DNA from: Taibaiella sp.
Lineage (GTDB): Bacteria; Bacteroidota; Bacteroidia; Chitinophagales; Chitinophagaceae
Assembly: GCA_021740995.1 (NCBI GenBank)
Contig: JAIOYR010000017.1
Location: forward strand, 1-53,420
Direction: 5' to 3'
DNA: 53,420 nucleotides
Made by a program: the position numbers and the translations under genes. This document shows positions 16,153 to 23,565 of the stretch, piece by piece. Positions within the stretch are counted from its first letter, which is position 1. Each line of letters begins with the position of its first letter. The notes below the pieces were generated by a model. The model was not told the DNA's origin. It saw only the letters and a program-made list of their open reading frames with translations, and did not search any database.

Positions 16153-17586
16153 ATGCAACAATACCTTCTCAATACCACTGCTATCTGGCTACTCAGCCTG
16201 GTAGTGTTTGATGTATTCCTTAGCAGGGAAAACTATCATGGGTACAACAGGCTATATCTATTGGGTACATTTTTGCTGGGGCTGGTATTGCCTTTGCTAG
16301 AGTGGCAAACAATGAGTGCCGCCGAGCCTGTAATTTATTCCCGGCCATTGCAACAGGTGATAACTGCTAAGGAAACAATAGCAGGTGTAGCACAGCAAAC
16401 CACTACGGCTAACAGTAGTAACATACAACAATTGCTGGTGGTCATATATGGGGTGGGGGTTGCAGTAGCACTGTCAATTCTTATAGCTGATATAATAAAA
16501 CTCGTGGCATACTACAGGCAGGGCACAAGTAGCAAACAGAATAAGTGGACGGTAATAGAAACCGGCAAAGCACATGCACCATTTTCTTTTTTCAATACGC
16601 TGTTTGTATCTGGCAGGCAGCAGTACAATAAGGTAGAATGGGATATGATAATTGCGCATGAAGCACGGCACACAGCTTTCCTGCATTTTATAGATGTACT
16701 ATTTATTCAGTTAATGCGCATTACTTTCTGGTTTCATCCGCTGGTATATGTTTACCAGAAAAGGATATTGCTGGTGCATGAGTATCAGGCTGACAGCCCT
16801 GCAATATTCCAGCCCAAAGTGTATGGTAATTTTCTTTTAGAGCAGGCATTGTTGCACACAGCGCCGGCAGTGGCGCATTCATTCAACAGCTCATCTGTAA
16901 AAAGCAGGCTAATAATGCTGACACACCGGTCGTCTGGCAGGGCTAAGCGTAAACTGTTGCTTTTCATTCCGCTATTGATAGTATGTGTATGCTTCTTTAC
17001 TAAAAATGGATATGCACACAAACCCATAAAAGAAGGTAACAAATGCTATTGGCGCGGAAATACTATAGATTTTCTGCCTCCTAAGAAGCCAGACAGCTAT
17101 ATGCACAGGGATGAAAAAACAGGCAAGCTATCCCGTAGACACATAAGCTGGCCTATGCCGCCAATAAAACTAAACGGTGAGAAAATATACAACGCAGCTT
17201 CTGAAGCCGGAATAACCAAGTCAAACATTATATCTAAAGAAGATGGACTGGTTACCTATATACTCACCAAGCTAAGTAGTGAATTGAGCAAGCTGGATGA
17301 TGGCAATTATGCCATACTGATTATGGATGTGGTAGTAGATGCAAAAGGTGCAATAGCCTACTATAATAATGCAGGGATTTTCAAAACCGGCACAGATACT
17401 GAAATAGAAAACAGAACTCAAGTAAACACATTGATAGACAAAGTGCTTGAGGATGCTCCGGTATACAAACCAGCCACACTAAACGGTGTTCCGGTACACA
17501 CTTACTACTCCAGTATATTTTCCGCAACTTTTGGGTTTCAATCACAGTTCGATTTCAGCGTGAAAAGTCACAAAATCAGTTGGTAA
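16153..17586 (+). CDS. BlaR1-like M56 membrane metallopeptidase with C-terminal TonB_C-like domain
   Basis: A 477-residue protein. Membrane helices lie near residues 5-23, 33-50, 92-115 and 268-284. The zinc motif HEARH is at 169-173 and the distal Glu in HEYQAD at 209-214, as in peptidase family M56 (BlaR1/MecR1). A periplasmic tail follows; residues about 385-458 (DVVVDAKGAIAYYNNAG, then VLEDAPVYKPATLNGVPV) match the TonB C-terminal fold, a combination common in Bacteroidota M56 proteins. BlaR1 relatives sense an envelope signal and trigger loss of the BlaI repressor. No penicillin-binding sensor domain is present, so the signal is not expected to be a beta-lactam. Confidence 0.85.
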   Translation: MQQYLLNTTAIWLLSLVVFDVFLSRENYHGYNRLYLLGTFLLGLVLPLLEWQTMSAAEPVIYSRPLQQVITAKETIAGVAQQTTTANSSNIQQLLVVIYGVGVAVALSILIADIIKLVAYYRQGTSSKQNKWTVIETGKAHAPFSFFNTLFVSGRQQYNKVEWDMIIAHEARHTAFLHFIDVLFIQLMRITFWFHPLVYVYQKRILLVHEYQADSPAIFQPKVYGNFLLEQALLHTAPAVAHSFNSSSVKSRLIMLTHRSSGRAKRKLLLFIPLLIVCVCFFTKNGYAHKPIKEGNKCYWRGNTIDFLPPKKPDSYMHRDEKTGKLSRRHISWPMPPIKLNGEKIYNAASEAGITKSNIISKEDGLVTYILTKLSSELSKLDDGNYAILIMDVVVDAKGAIAYYNNAGIFKTGTDTEIENRTQVNTLIDKVLEDAPVYKPATLNGVPVHTYYSSIFSATFGFQSQFDFSVKSHKISW

Positions 17587-17644
17587 AAACCATATTCAGT
17601 AACAGGTAAATGCAATTATTCATCACACTAAAAAAACAACCATT

Positions 17645-18076
17645 ATGCTCACCAAACAATTGCCCAATGTATGCACCCGTACCGCACAAAAGTTTGTACT
17701 GCTTTTACTTGCCGGTGTAATAGGGTTTTCCGTTTCCGGTTATAGCCAGAAAAACACAAAAAAGGCAACACCAAATGTGCTGCTGGCAGGTGTGGATGCC
17801 ACAGAGATTCCACTAAAAACCATAATTGCCAATCCACAACTGATAACCAATATGCCGGGCTGTAAGGTTACAAGCTTTTTCATTTCTTTTAAACCAAAAG
17901 ATGGAGATTATTTCGGCCCGTTCGAAACAAAGGGTGATATGATAAAGGAAAACCAGATTAACTACCTTAAAGAGTTTACCAACACAAAAGTGAGAATATT
18001 CCTTGAGACTATACACGTGAACTGCAACGGCACGGATATTATAGACAGACCGGTGATAGTAAGCAGTATTCCATAA
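17645..18076 (+). CDS. Secreted GldM-C-domain-like protein (copy 2)
   Basis: A 143-residue paralogue of the protein at 15686, of identical length and layout: signal peptide (FVLLLLAGVIGFSVSGYSQ), the motif EIPLKTIIANPQL, then CKVTSFFISFKPKDG and QINYLKEF, ending in CNGTDIIDRP. The pair flank the M56 gene, which suggests tandem duplication and a shared role as extracytoplasmic partners. It probably belongs to the same transcript (58-base gap). A weak hairpin follows. Confidence 0.6.
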   Translation: MLTKQLPNVCTRTAQKFVLLLLAGVIGFSVSGYSQKNTKKATPNVLLAGVDATEIPLKTIIANPQLITNMPGCKVTSFFISFKPKDGDYFGPFETKGDMIKENQINYLKEFTNTKVRIFLETIHVNCNGTDIIDRPVIVSSIP

Positions 18077-18104
18077 TTAGCAGTGGAGACAACAATTACT
18101 TTCA

Positions 18105-18135
18105 ATACCTCCGCAGAATATTTTGCCGGAGGTAT
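18105..18135 (+). terminator. Hairpin after the second GldM-like gene
   Basis: A 9-bp stem ATACCTCCG / CGGAGGTAT with a 13-base loop, without a strong T-run. It may attenuate transcription into the two TonB_C-like genes downstream. Confidence 0.45.
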
Positions 18136-18311
18136 GTAGTTTAAACACAATAAATATATCGTTAGCTTCGTTTAACAATGTGCGATATCACTATTTTTAC
18201 TGCTTGATTATCCTTACCGCCCTGTCCTTGTTTGTCTATCCTAGCGTTGTGCCATAGCTATTCATGGTGTCCCCGCAGCGTCAGGGGGTGACGTTAAAAT
18301 CGATATTGTTT

Positions 18312-19016
18312 ATGCGTATTCAGAAAGTAAGTTTCACGTTAAAGGGCTTGCGTGTATTGTTGACATCGGTCATCGTTGTTTGGGCATGTTCCTCAGCAAG
18401 CATAGCACAGGAATTTATAGCATGTTATCCGAGTTTAGACTATGACGGAGGTGTATTTAAACGAAAGGGCTACAGCTTTGAAATGGGCAAACCACGGATT
18501 GATACAATAATAGTGCAAGACCCAATAAACGGAGAGATTATTGTAAAGAACTTCCCTGGTAATCCGCTTCCCACTTCCGTAAACGGACTGAAGGTATACA
18601 ACAAGTATACAGAGAAATTGACTCCCCCTAAGGCAAAGATGGGGGCACTCTCTATTGAAGACTACTTGCTGCAAAATCTTAAAGATGAGTTTATCCCTTT
18701 TTCAAATGATGTTAGTGCCTTCAGAATTGATTTGTCCAATGTGATTGTAGATGATAAGGGAAAGGTAGCATACTATGAGTGCAGAAAGGTAAACTGTTAC
18801 ATGGCTGATGGAACTGAGCGGACATGTGCTAATGTAATATCTGCCAAACTCAACAAGCTATTGAGCGACATGCCTGCCATGATACCGGCTATGAAAGCGG
18901 GTAAACCTGTAGCTGGATATACTGCGGTGTATTTGAAAAAATACAGAATAGAAGTGAAGGATCAGCAGGCAACCTATAGAATAGAGGGCCCTGATATGAA
19001 TGGACAATACCATTGA
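18312..19016 (+). CDS. Secreted TonB_C-like protein (copy 1) of the M56 cluster
   Basis: A 234-residue protein. The start MRIQKVSFTLKGLRVLLTSV gives a signal peptide cleaved near SIA-QEF; an ATG 16 codons upstream is possible. The C-terminal half repeats the M56 tail: SVNGLKVYNKY, IEDYLLQNLKDEF, LSNVIVDDKGKVAYYECRK, and MIPAMKAGKPVAGYTAVYLK. This is the strand-helix-strand pattern of TonB C-terminal-like domains (VDDKG...P..KAGKPV). It is probably periplasmic. It does not carry a TonB membrane anchor/proline arm, so it is not itself a classical TonB. Confidence 0.6.
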   Translation: MRIQKVSFTLKGLRVLLTSVIVVWACSSASIAQEFIACYPSLDYDGGVFKRKGYSFEMGKPRIDTIIVQDPINGEIIVKNFPGNPLPTSVNGLKVYNKYTEKLTPPKAKMGALSIEDYLLQNLKDEFIPFSNDVSAFRIDLSNVIVDDKGKVAYYECRKVNCYMADGTERTCANVISAKLNKLLSDMPAMIPAMKAGKPVAGYTAVYLKKYRIEVKDQQATYRIEGPDMNGQYH

Positions 19017-19039
19017 TAATTTTAGAAAAATACTGCAAA

Positions 19040-19711
19040 ATGAACAAGCAAAAATCTAATGTTCCGATGTATGGTATGCTATTAGTATTGGCTGCATTTC
19101 TATGCCAGACTGTAGATAGTATTGCTCAGGAGTTTAATCATATAGGCGACGAGAAAGGCTATGGCTACTATGCACGAAAAGACTGCCAGTTTGTATATAC
19201 AAAGCCAACTGAGTACGATACCATAATAGTTATAGACCCTATTACAAAGGGTGTGAAGCAGAGACTGGCTATCAGCAATCACGCCCCACAAAGTGTAAAC
19301 GGTCAGAAAATATACAGACGGAATGAAGTGTCTACAATGCCCAACACTAATATCAACAATATGCCACTGGAGGAGTATCTGCTGGATGGCTTAAAGGATT
19401 ATCTGACGAAGCAGGTTGATGACAGTTTGACCCTACTGTTTGATATGCCGTACATTGCTGTGGACGATAAGGGTAGAATCATTTACTACGAACTTTATGG
19501 AACAAAAGGCTGGGGGACAGACGGCACAGTGCGCACATTGTCAAATAGGGGTTTAGACGATAAGATAGAGGAGCTATTCAGTAAGGCACCACCGCTGAAG
19601 CCGGCAACATATAATGGTAGAAATGTGGCGGCTTATTTGCGAATAGATCTAGATGCTTATGAAGTAGATATATTTAATCACACTTTCGTGTACCGCAAAA
19701 TACAACGGTGA
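19040..19711 (+). CDS. Secreted TonB_C-like protein (copy 2) of the M56 cluster
   Basis: A 223-residue paralogue of the preceding gene: signal peptide MYGMLLVLAAFLCQTVDSIAQ with the same SIAQEF junction, then SVNGQKIYRRN, MPLEEYLLDGLKDYL, MPYIAVDDKGRIIYYELYG and APPLKPATYNGRNVAAYLRI. The last motif is closer to the M56 tail (APVYKPATLNGVPV) than to copy 1. It follows copy 1 by 23 bases, so the two are probably co-transcribed. The start ATG at 19040 gives a proper signal; an ATG at 19013 overlapping the previous stop is less likely. Confidence 0.6.
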   Translation: MNKQKSNVPMYGMLLVLAAFLCQTVDSIAQEFNHIGDEKGYGYYARKDCQFVYTKPTEYDTIIVIDPITKGVKQRLAISNHAPQSVNGQKIYRRNEVSTMPNTNINNMPLEEYLLDGLKDYLTKQVDDSLTLLFDMPYIAVDDKGRIIYYELYGTKGWGTDGTVRTLSNRGLDDKIEELFSKAPPLKPATYNGRNVAAYLRIDLDAYEVDIFNHTFVYRKIQR

Positions 19712-19822
19712 AACATCATTGCTAAAGGAATGTAGCAGTGTGTATTTCACATGCGTTTTCGGTTAATGTTACATTTTGGCACGATTTTTTCTATATCTTT
19801 CGTAGTACAAAACTATTTCCGC

Positions 19823-20362
19823 ATGCAGGAAACGCACTATCTGGTACCACAAAATAATGAAGGCACAGCTACGGATATTGTATACAGCGTACGCTGCGAT
19901 ATGGTGGAGGAGGCTGAAGACCTGTTTGTAGATGCGAAGGACCGCCTGCTGGATGTGGGCAACTGGGCTAAATATGCCTACGTGGGCTCAGTTCAGTTTG
20001 GGCTGGCTGATAGTCACCAGCACGTGGTGAGCCGACACGCACGGCGCGGTGACCATATACTTATATCAGATCCCAGTGCCGGTAAAAGCTCGCTCGACTG
20101 GTTTACTATAAATGCGCTGGAGTATGACGACTATCCCGATGATAATCTGGAAACATTTGCCATACGGTTATCTTCAACAAAGGAGCAGGCTGAGAGCAGC
20201 GCAGCAGACACCGCTATAATAGTTATAGAGCGCAAAGGCGAGGCACTGTCAGCCACATTTCATGGCAGAAACAATGTAACGGCAGAGCAGCAGTCGTGGC
20301 AGGGGCTTACAGAGCCACAGTGGGCTGCACTGATGAAGGGGCTGATAGAGTATTATGATTGA
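19823..20362 (+). CDS. Hypothetical protein
   Basis: A 179-residue acidic soluble protein starting MQETHYLVPQNNEG. The frame is open for 24 more codons upstream, but a TATCTTTC promoter-like element at 19794-19801 lies inside that stretch and argues for the later ATG. It has no signal peptide. It contains VYSVRCDMVEEAEDLFVDAKDRL, DWFTINALEYDDYPDDN and a C-terminal WQGLTEPQWAALMKGLIEYYD. I do not recognise the family. It is downstream of the M56 cluster but apparently separately transcribed. Confidence 0.65.
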   Translation: MQETHYLVPQNNEGTATDIVYSVRCDMVEEAEDLFVDAKDRLLDVGNWAKYAYVGSVQFGLADSHQHVVSRHARRGDHILISDPSAGKSSLDWFTINALEYDDYPDDNLETFAIRLSSTKEQAESSAADTAIIVIERKGEALSATFHGRNNVTAEQQSWQGLTEPQWAALMKGLIEYYD

Positions 20363-20447
20363 TTAGCAGAAAATTTCACGCAGGTAGTAGGGGCATTTGA
20401 GATATGTAATACCGATTCGACTTCTAAAACCAGCACGAGAATTCCAC

Positions 20448-20510
20448 GCAAAGGCGCAAAGAATATAGGTATCTATAACCCACGCAAAGATCGCAAAGCC
20501 CTAAAAATGC
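20448..20510. repeat. CGCAAAGG-word intergenic repeat
   Basis: CCACGCAAAGGCGCAAAG and CCCACGCAAAGATCGCAAAG, the same family as at 574, 24805 and 25.5 kb. Confidence 0.6.
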
Positions 20511-20558
20511 ACGACGGTTTTTGATGTCGAAATGGTATAATCCACGCAATTCCTATAG

Positions 20559-20576
20559 CCCCGATAGCTATCGGGG
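20559..20576. repeat. Perfect 18-bp palindrome CCCCGATAGCTATCGGGG
   Basis: A self-complementary 18-mer with no loop, placed between ACGCAA- and GCAAAG-type words downstream of the hypothetical gene. It resembles short palindromic inserts that recur in Bacteroidota intergenic DNA. Confidence 0.6.
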
Positions 20577-20624
20577 GAAGCAAAGTACCCGGGCTTTATC
20601 AAAAATATCAATGGTAGAATGATT

Positions 20625-21149
20625 TTACTTTTTCACCGGAGGCTCCATTACGGTGCCGCACTTTTTGCAGGTACGCTTGTCTTCGTCTGAGTAAAACCTG
20701 TTCATGACGGGCGGCAATTGTGCTACTATGTCTGATACATGCAGGTACTCTTCGTAGAGTTTTTCATGGCAGTTTTCGCAAAACCACAGAAAGCCGTCCA
20801 GCTCCTCTGTCTTACGCTTTATCTCCAGCACCAGCCCTACGGTATCTGCGCCACGCTGCGGTGAGTGTGGGGTGCGGCCTGGCAGCAGAAACATATCACC
20901 TTCCTTTATTGGTATATCTACAATCTTGCCATCTTCTACTATACGTACATTTACATCGCCCTGTAGCTGATAGAACAGCTCTTCGCCCTCATTGAAATGG
21001 AAATCTTTACGGCTGTTAGGCCCACCCACTACCATCACTATGAAGTCGCCCGCATCTTTATAAACACACTGATTGCCCACCGGTGGCTTCAGCAGATGGC
21101 GGTTTTCATCTATCCACTTATTCAGATTGAAAGGACGTTGTACTGGCAT
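20625..21149 (-). CDS. 3-hydroxyanthranilate 3,4-dioxygenase
   Basis: A 174-residue single-domain cupin. The iron ligands H51, E57 and H95 (DFHFNEGEELFYQ and GRTPHSPQRG) occupy the same positions as in the well-studied Cupriavidus enzyme. The C-terminal rubredoxin-like site is intact: C124/C127 in WFCENCHEK and C161/C164 in CKKCG. It opens the ring of 3-hydroxyanthranilate in the kynurenine pathway, leading to quinolinate and NAD. No other kynurenine-pathway gene is in the window. A CTACCT...GGCAGGCAAG palindromic fragment lies just upstream of the start. Confidence 0.95.
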   Translation of the reverse strand: MPVQRPFNLNKWIDENRHLLKPPVGNQCVYKDAGDFIVMVVGGPNSRKDFHFNEGEELFYQLQGDVNVRIVEDGKIVDIPIKEGDMFLLPGRTPHSPQRGADTVGLVLEIKRKTEELDGFLWFCENCHEKLYEEYLHVSDIVAQLPPVMNRFYSDEDKRTCKKCGTVMEPPVKK

Positions 21150-21164
21150 AGTTCTTTTTTGGAA

Positions 21165-21184
21165 CCTACCTATCGGCAGGCAAG
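21165..21184. repeat. Short palindromic element (CTACCT/GGCAGGCAAG type)
   Basis: CCTACCTATCGGCAGGCAAG is related to the element nested in the repeat array at 25537-25558. It sits about 16 bases upstream of the dioxygenase start. Confidence 0.45.
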
Positions 21185-21234
21185 TTAGTAATTAGGGATT
21201 TGGGGTGTTTTCATTAATAGTGTATTGGCTATCT

Positions 21235-21282
21235 AACCTTTTATCTTTTTAACCTTTTACCTCTTTAACCTTTTACCTCTTT
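21235..21282. repeat. Three tandem 16-bp repeats after the CNNM/CBS gene
   Basis: The units AACCTTTTATCTTTTT, AACCTTTTACCTCTTT and AACCTTTTACCTCTTT lie in tandem. In the sense of the minus-strand genes this is GGTTAAAGAGGTAAAA-type sequence, starting 12 bases after the CNNM/CBS gene's stop codon. Confidence 0.8.
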
Positions 21283-21294
21283 AACCAATTAACG

Positions 21295-22557
21295 CTACTT
21301 AAGTACTTTCATTTTCACTGTTTCTATACGTGTATTGGTAACGAGCAGAATATCAAATTCGTGCTTGCCTATAAAGATACGTTCTTTGATTTTGGGTATG
21401 GTTTCGTGCTGGGTTATTATGTAGCCCGACAGGGTTTCAGACTCTTCGGTAGTAAGGTTGAAGCCATACTTTTCATTCAGGTAGTCGAGCTCCAGCCTGC
21501 CTGAGAATATGTACTCATGCTCTGCTATTTGCTTTTCTACAAACTGCTCATCATCGTACTCGTCATTTATATCGCCGAATATCTCTTCCAGCACATCTTC
21601 CATGGTCACAATGCCTGCGGTGCCGCCAAACTCATCTATTACCCATGCTATACTTTTGCGCTCTTTTGTGAACCTGTTCATCAGGTCTACGGCGCTCATA
21701 GCCTCTGGTACCGGAGTAATGGTGTGCAGTATTTCCTTGATAGTAGCCGGTCTGCGATTCATATCCAACTGGTGCATGTAGCCTACTATATTGTCTATAG
21801 AATCTTCGTACACGATGATCTTGGAGAGCTTGGATTCGATAAACCGCTTCCGAACATCGGCAATAGGCATGCTGATTTCTACTGCTTCTACTTCGTTTCG
21901 GGGCACCATGCACTTCCTCACTTTTACATTTACCAGGTACAGCGCATTTTCAAACAACTCCTGATTGACCTCGCTGTTTTCATTCTCGTGTCCGTGCATG
22001 CTTTGTTTTACAAACAGCTCCAGGTCTACCCTGTTAAACACCTGTTTGTTCTCCTTTATCTGCACATTAAAAAGGTGCTTTAGTATAAACTCAGATATGG
22101 ATACAAATACTCTGGCAATAGGGGAGAAAATATTGTGCATCACCTTCATAGGTATTGCAAACAAAGTAAGCACCACATCGGCCTTGTGCCGGAAAATAGC
22201 CTTGGGCAGAAACTCCGCAAATACCAGTATGACCAACGTAGCCAGCAGGGTATCTACTATCAGCTTGGCATAGCCAGGCAGCACTACATTGTACTGTTTG
22301 AAAACCATGGCTGTAAGCTGGGAGGTAAGCAGGCCGTAGATAACGAGCACTATATTAACACCTACCAGCGCCGTGCCTATAAACTCTGCAGGGTTTTCCA
22401 TAAACCGCGACAGAATTTTGCCGGAGTACATTCCCTGCTTTTTGCGCAGCTCTATATTCAGCTTGTTGGCAGAAATAAATGCGATTTCCATACCGGCGAA
22501 AAAGCCAATCAGTAGGATACAGGCAACAATATATAACAGCAGATGAGGTACATCCAT
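21295..22557 (-). CDS. CNNM-domain / CBS-pair membrane protein (HlyC/CorC family)
   Basis: A 420-residue protein. The N-terminal CNNM (DUF21) region has about four hydrophobic segments (LLLYIVACILLIGFFAGMEI, FIGTALVGVNIVLVIYGLL, LIVDTLLATLVILVFAEFLP). Two CBS domains follow (about 200-330; VRKCMVPRNEVEAVEI, IAWVIDEFGGTAGIVTMEDVLEEI) and then a CorC_HlyC domain at the C-terminus. Relatives act in Mg2+/Co2+ efflux. In Bacteroidota the related GldE belongs to gliding; this copy is not near other gld genes. The -7 element at 22563-22570 ends five bases before the ATG, so the mRNA may be leaderless. Confidence 0.9.
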   Translation of the reverse strand: MDVPHLLLYIVACILLIGFFAGMEIAFISANKLNIELRKKQGMYSGKILSRFMENPAEFIGTALVGVNIVLVIYGLLTSQLTAMVFKQYNVVLPGYAKLIVDTLLATLVILVFAEFLPKAIFRHKADVVLTLFAIPMKVMHNIFSPIARVFVSISEFILKHLFNVQIKENKQVFNRVDLELFVKQSMHGHENENSEVNQELFENALYLVNVKVRKCMVPRNEVEAVEISMPIADVRKRFIESKLSKIIVYEDSIDNIVGYMHQLDMNRRPATIKEILHTITPVPEAMSAVDLMNRFTKERKSIAWVIDEFGGTAGIVTMEDVLEEIFGDINDEYDDEQFVEKQIAEHEYIFSGRLELDYLNEKYGFNLTTEESETLSGYIITQHETIPKIKERIFIGKHEFDILLVTNTRIETVKMKVLK

Positions 22558-22562
22558 ATCGT

Positions 22563-22570
22563 CAAAGATA
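22563..22570 (-). promoter_or_regulatory. -7 promoter element of the CNNM/CBS gene (leaderless candidate)
   Basis: TATCTTTG on the minus strand, a perfect TAnnTTTG match, only five bases before the start codon at 22557. Confidence 0.65.
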
Positions 22571-23001
22571 ATAAAAAAGGTTTAATAACTTTTATGCTAA
22601 AGCTATATTTGGTGGGCTTTTCGAGTTGTGGGAGAAAACGCCACACATCTAGTATCTTTCCTTAAAAACCTGCCCGTACTATCCTACTTTTCTTTTTGCT
22701 TCGCCAAAAAGAAAAGTAGCAAAAGAAAAAGGCGATTTTTTGCCAAAGGCTCCGCCGGCAAAAAAATAGCTCTGCGCTGTTATCTAAAGCACTACTAAGC
22801 ACTTTGGCACTGGTTTTCTGCCTATCATTACTATGGTTCAGCGAATATACGTAAGATAGGCTTTGGTCAATTTCTTATAGCGACATCAACCACATCTACG
22901 GCATAAAAAGGTGCCATCATGCACTCATCTTCGCGTCTACTATCATCACCTATGTTTCGCATATTTCCCCAATCTGAGAGCACTCTGTTTCTAGATTTGC
23001 A
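22571..23001. other. Gene-free region with paired hairpins
   Basis: About 430 bases between the CNNM/CBS promoter and the end of rfbC. It contains a TTGTGG...CCACA stem near 22626-22647 similar in words to the hairpin at 691, and the double hairpin element at 22684-22766. From 22767 to 23001 nothing recognisable was seen. Confidence 0.5.
22684..22766. repeat. Double hairpin repeat element (CTACTTTTCTTTTTG type)
   Basis: Hairpin 1 has a perfect 15-bp stem CTACTTTTCTTTTTG / CAAAAAGAAAAGTAG with a CTTCGC loop (22684-22719). Hairpin 2 is TTTTTTGCC / GGCAAAAAA (22736-22744 with 22757-22765), its loop holding AAAGGCTCCGCC. The T-rich arms point the same way in both. This looks like a dispersed intergenic element rather than a terminator. 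Confidence 0.65.
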
Positions 23002-23553
23002 TTAGTACCCATTATTAGCATCCTTCAGCAGGGGCTGTTTTTGGTCTTTTTCGGATACTATGGCATTGCTCAGGTCTATTTTCCAGTCGATAGCCAGCTC
23101 GGGGTCGTTGTAAAAAATGCCGCCTTCGGAGGGCTTGTCATAGAAGTTGTCGCACTTGTAAAACACTTCTGAGGTATCGCTAAGCACCGCATAGCCATGT
23201 GCAAAGCCATGTGGAATAAGGAATTGCAGCTTGTTTTCGGCAGAGAGTTCTATGCCATACCACTGCTTGTAGGTCTTGCTGTTTTTGCGGATGTCTACCA
23301 CCACATCCCAGATGCGGCCTTCGAGCACCCTTATGAGCTTAGCCTGCGGCACCGGGTAGTTTTGATAGTGCAGGCCACGCAGTACGTTTTTTATAGACCT
23401 TGCCTGATTGTCCTGCACAAAGGGGGTAGTGTAACCCGCCTTTTCCTCCAGTTGCTTCATATTGTAGCTTTCGAAGAAGTAGCCGCGGTCGTCGCCATGC
23501 ACAGTAGGTTCCAGTATCAGCAGTCCGTCAATAGGTGTTTTTATTATGTTCAT
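23002..23553 (-). CDS. rfbC: dTDP-4-dehydrorhamnose 3,5-epimerase
   Basis: A 183-residue cupin-type epimerase with RmlC hallmarks: DDRGYFFESYN, the catalytic-His segment NVLRGLHYQ, VVVDIRKNSKTYKQW, IPHGFAHGYAVLSD and YKCDNFYDKPSEGGI. It converts dTDP-4-keto-6-deoxyglucose to the rhamnose precursor for surface polysaccharide. Neither rfbA, rfbB nor rfbD is next to it; it follows a DegT-type aminotransferase by 12 bases, so the pair probably makes or modifies a nucleotide-linked deoxy/amino sugar. Confidence 0.93.
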   Translation of the reverse strand: MNIIKTPIDGLLILEPTVHGDDRGYFFESYNMKQLEEKAGYTTPFVQDNQARSIKNVLRGLHYQNYPVPQAKLIRVLEGRIWDVVVDIRKNSKTYKQWYGIELSAENKLQFLIPHGFAHGYAVLSDTSEVFYKCDNFYDKPSEGGIFYNDPELAIDWKIDLSNAIVSEKDQKQPLLKDANNGY

Positions 23554-23565
23554 TCAGTTATAGTT

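Noticed and set aside
18264-18311. Longer start for the first TonB_C-like protein
   Set aside because: It would put 16 residues before a good signal peptide; the ATG at 18312 gives a normal signal, though the longer form cannot be fully excluded.
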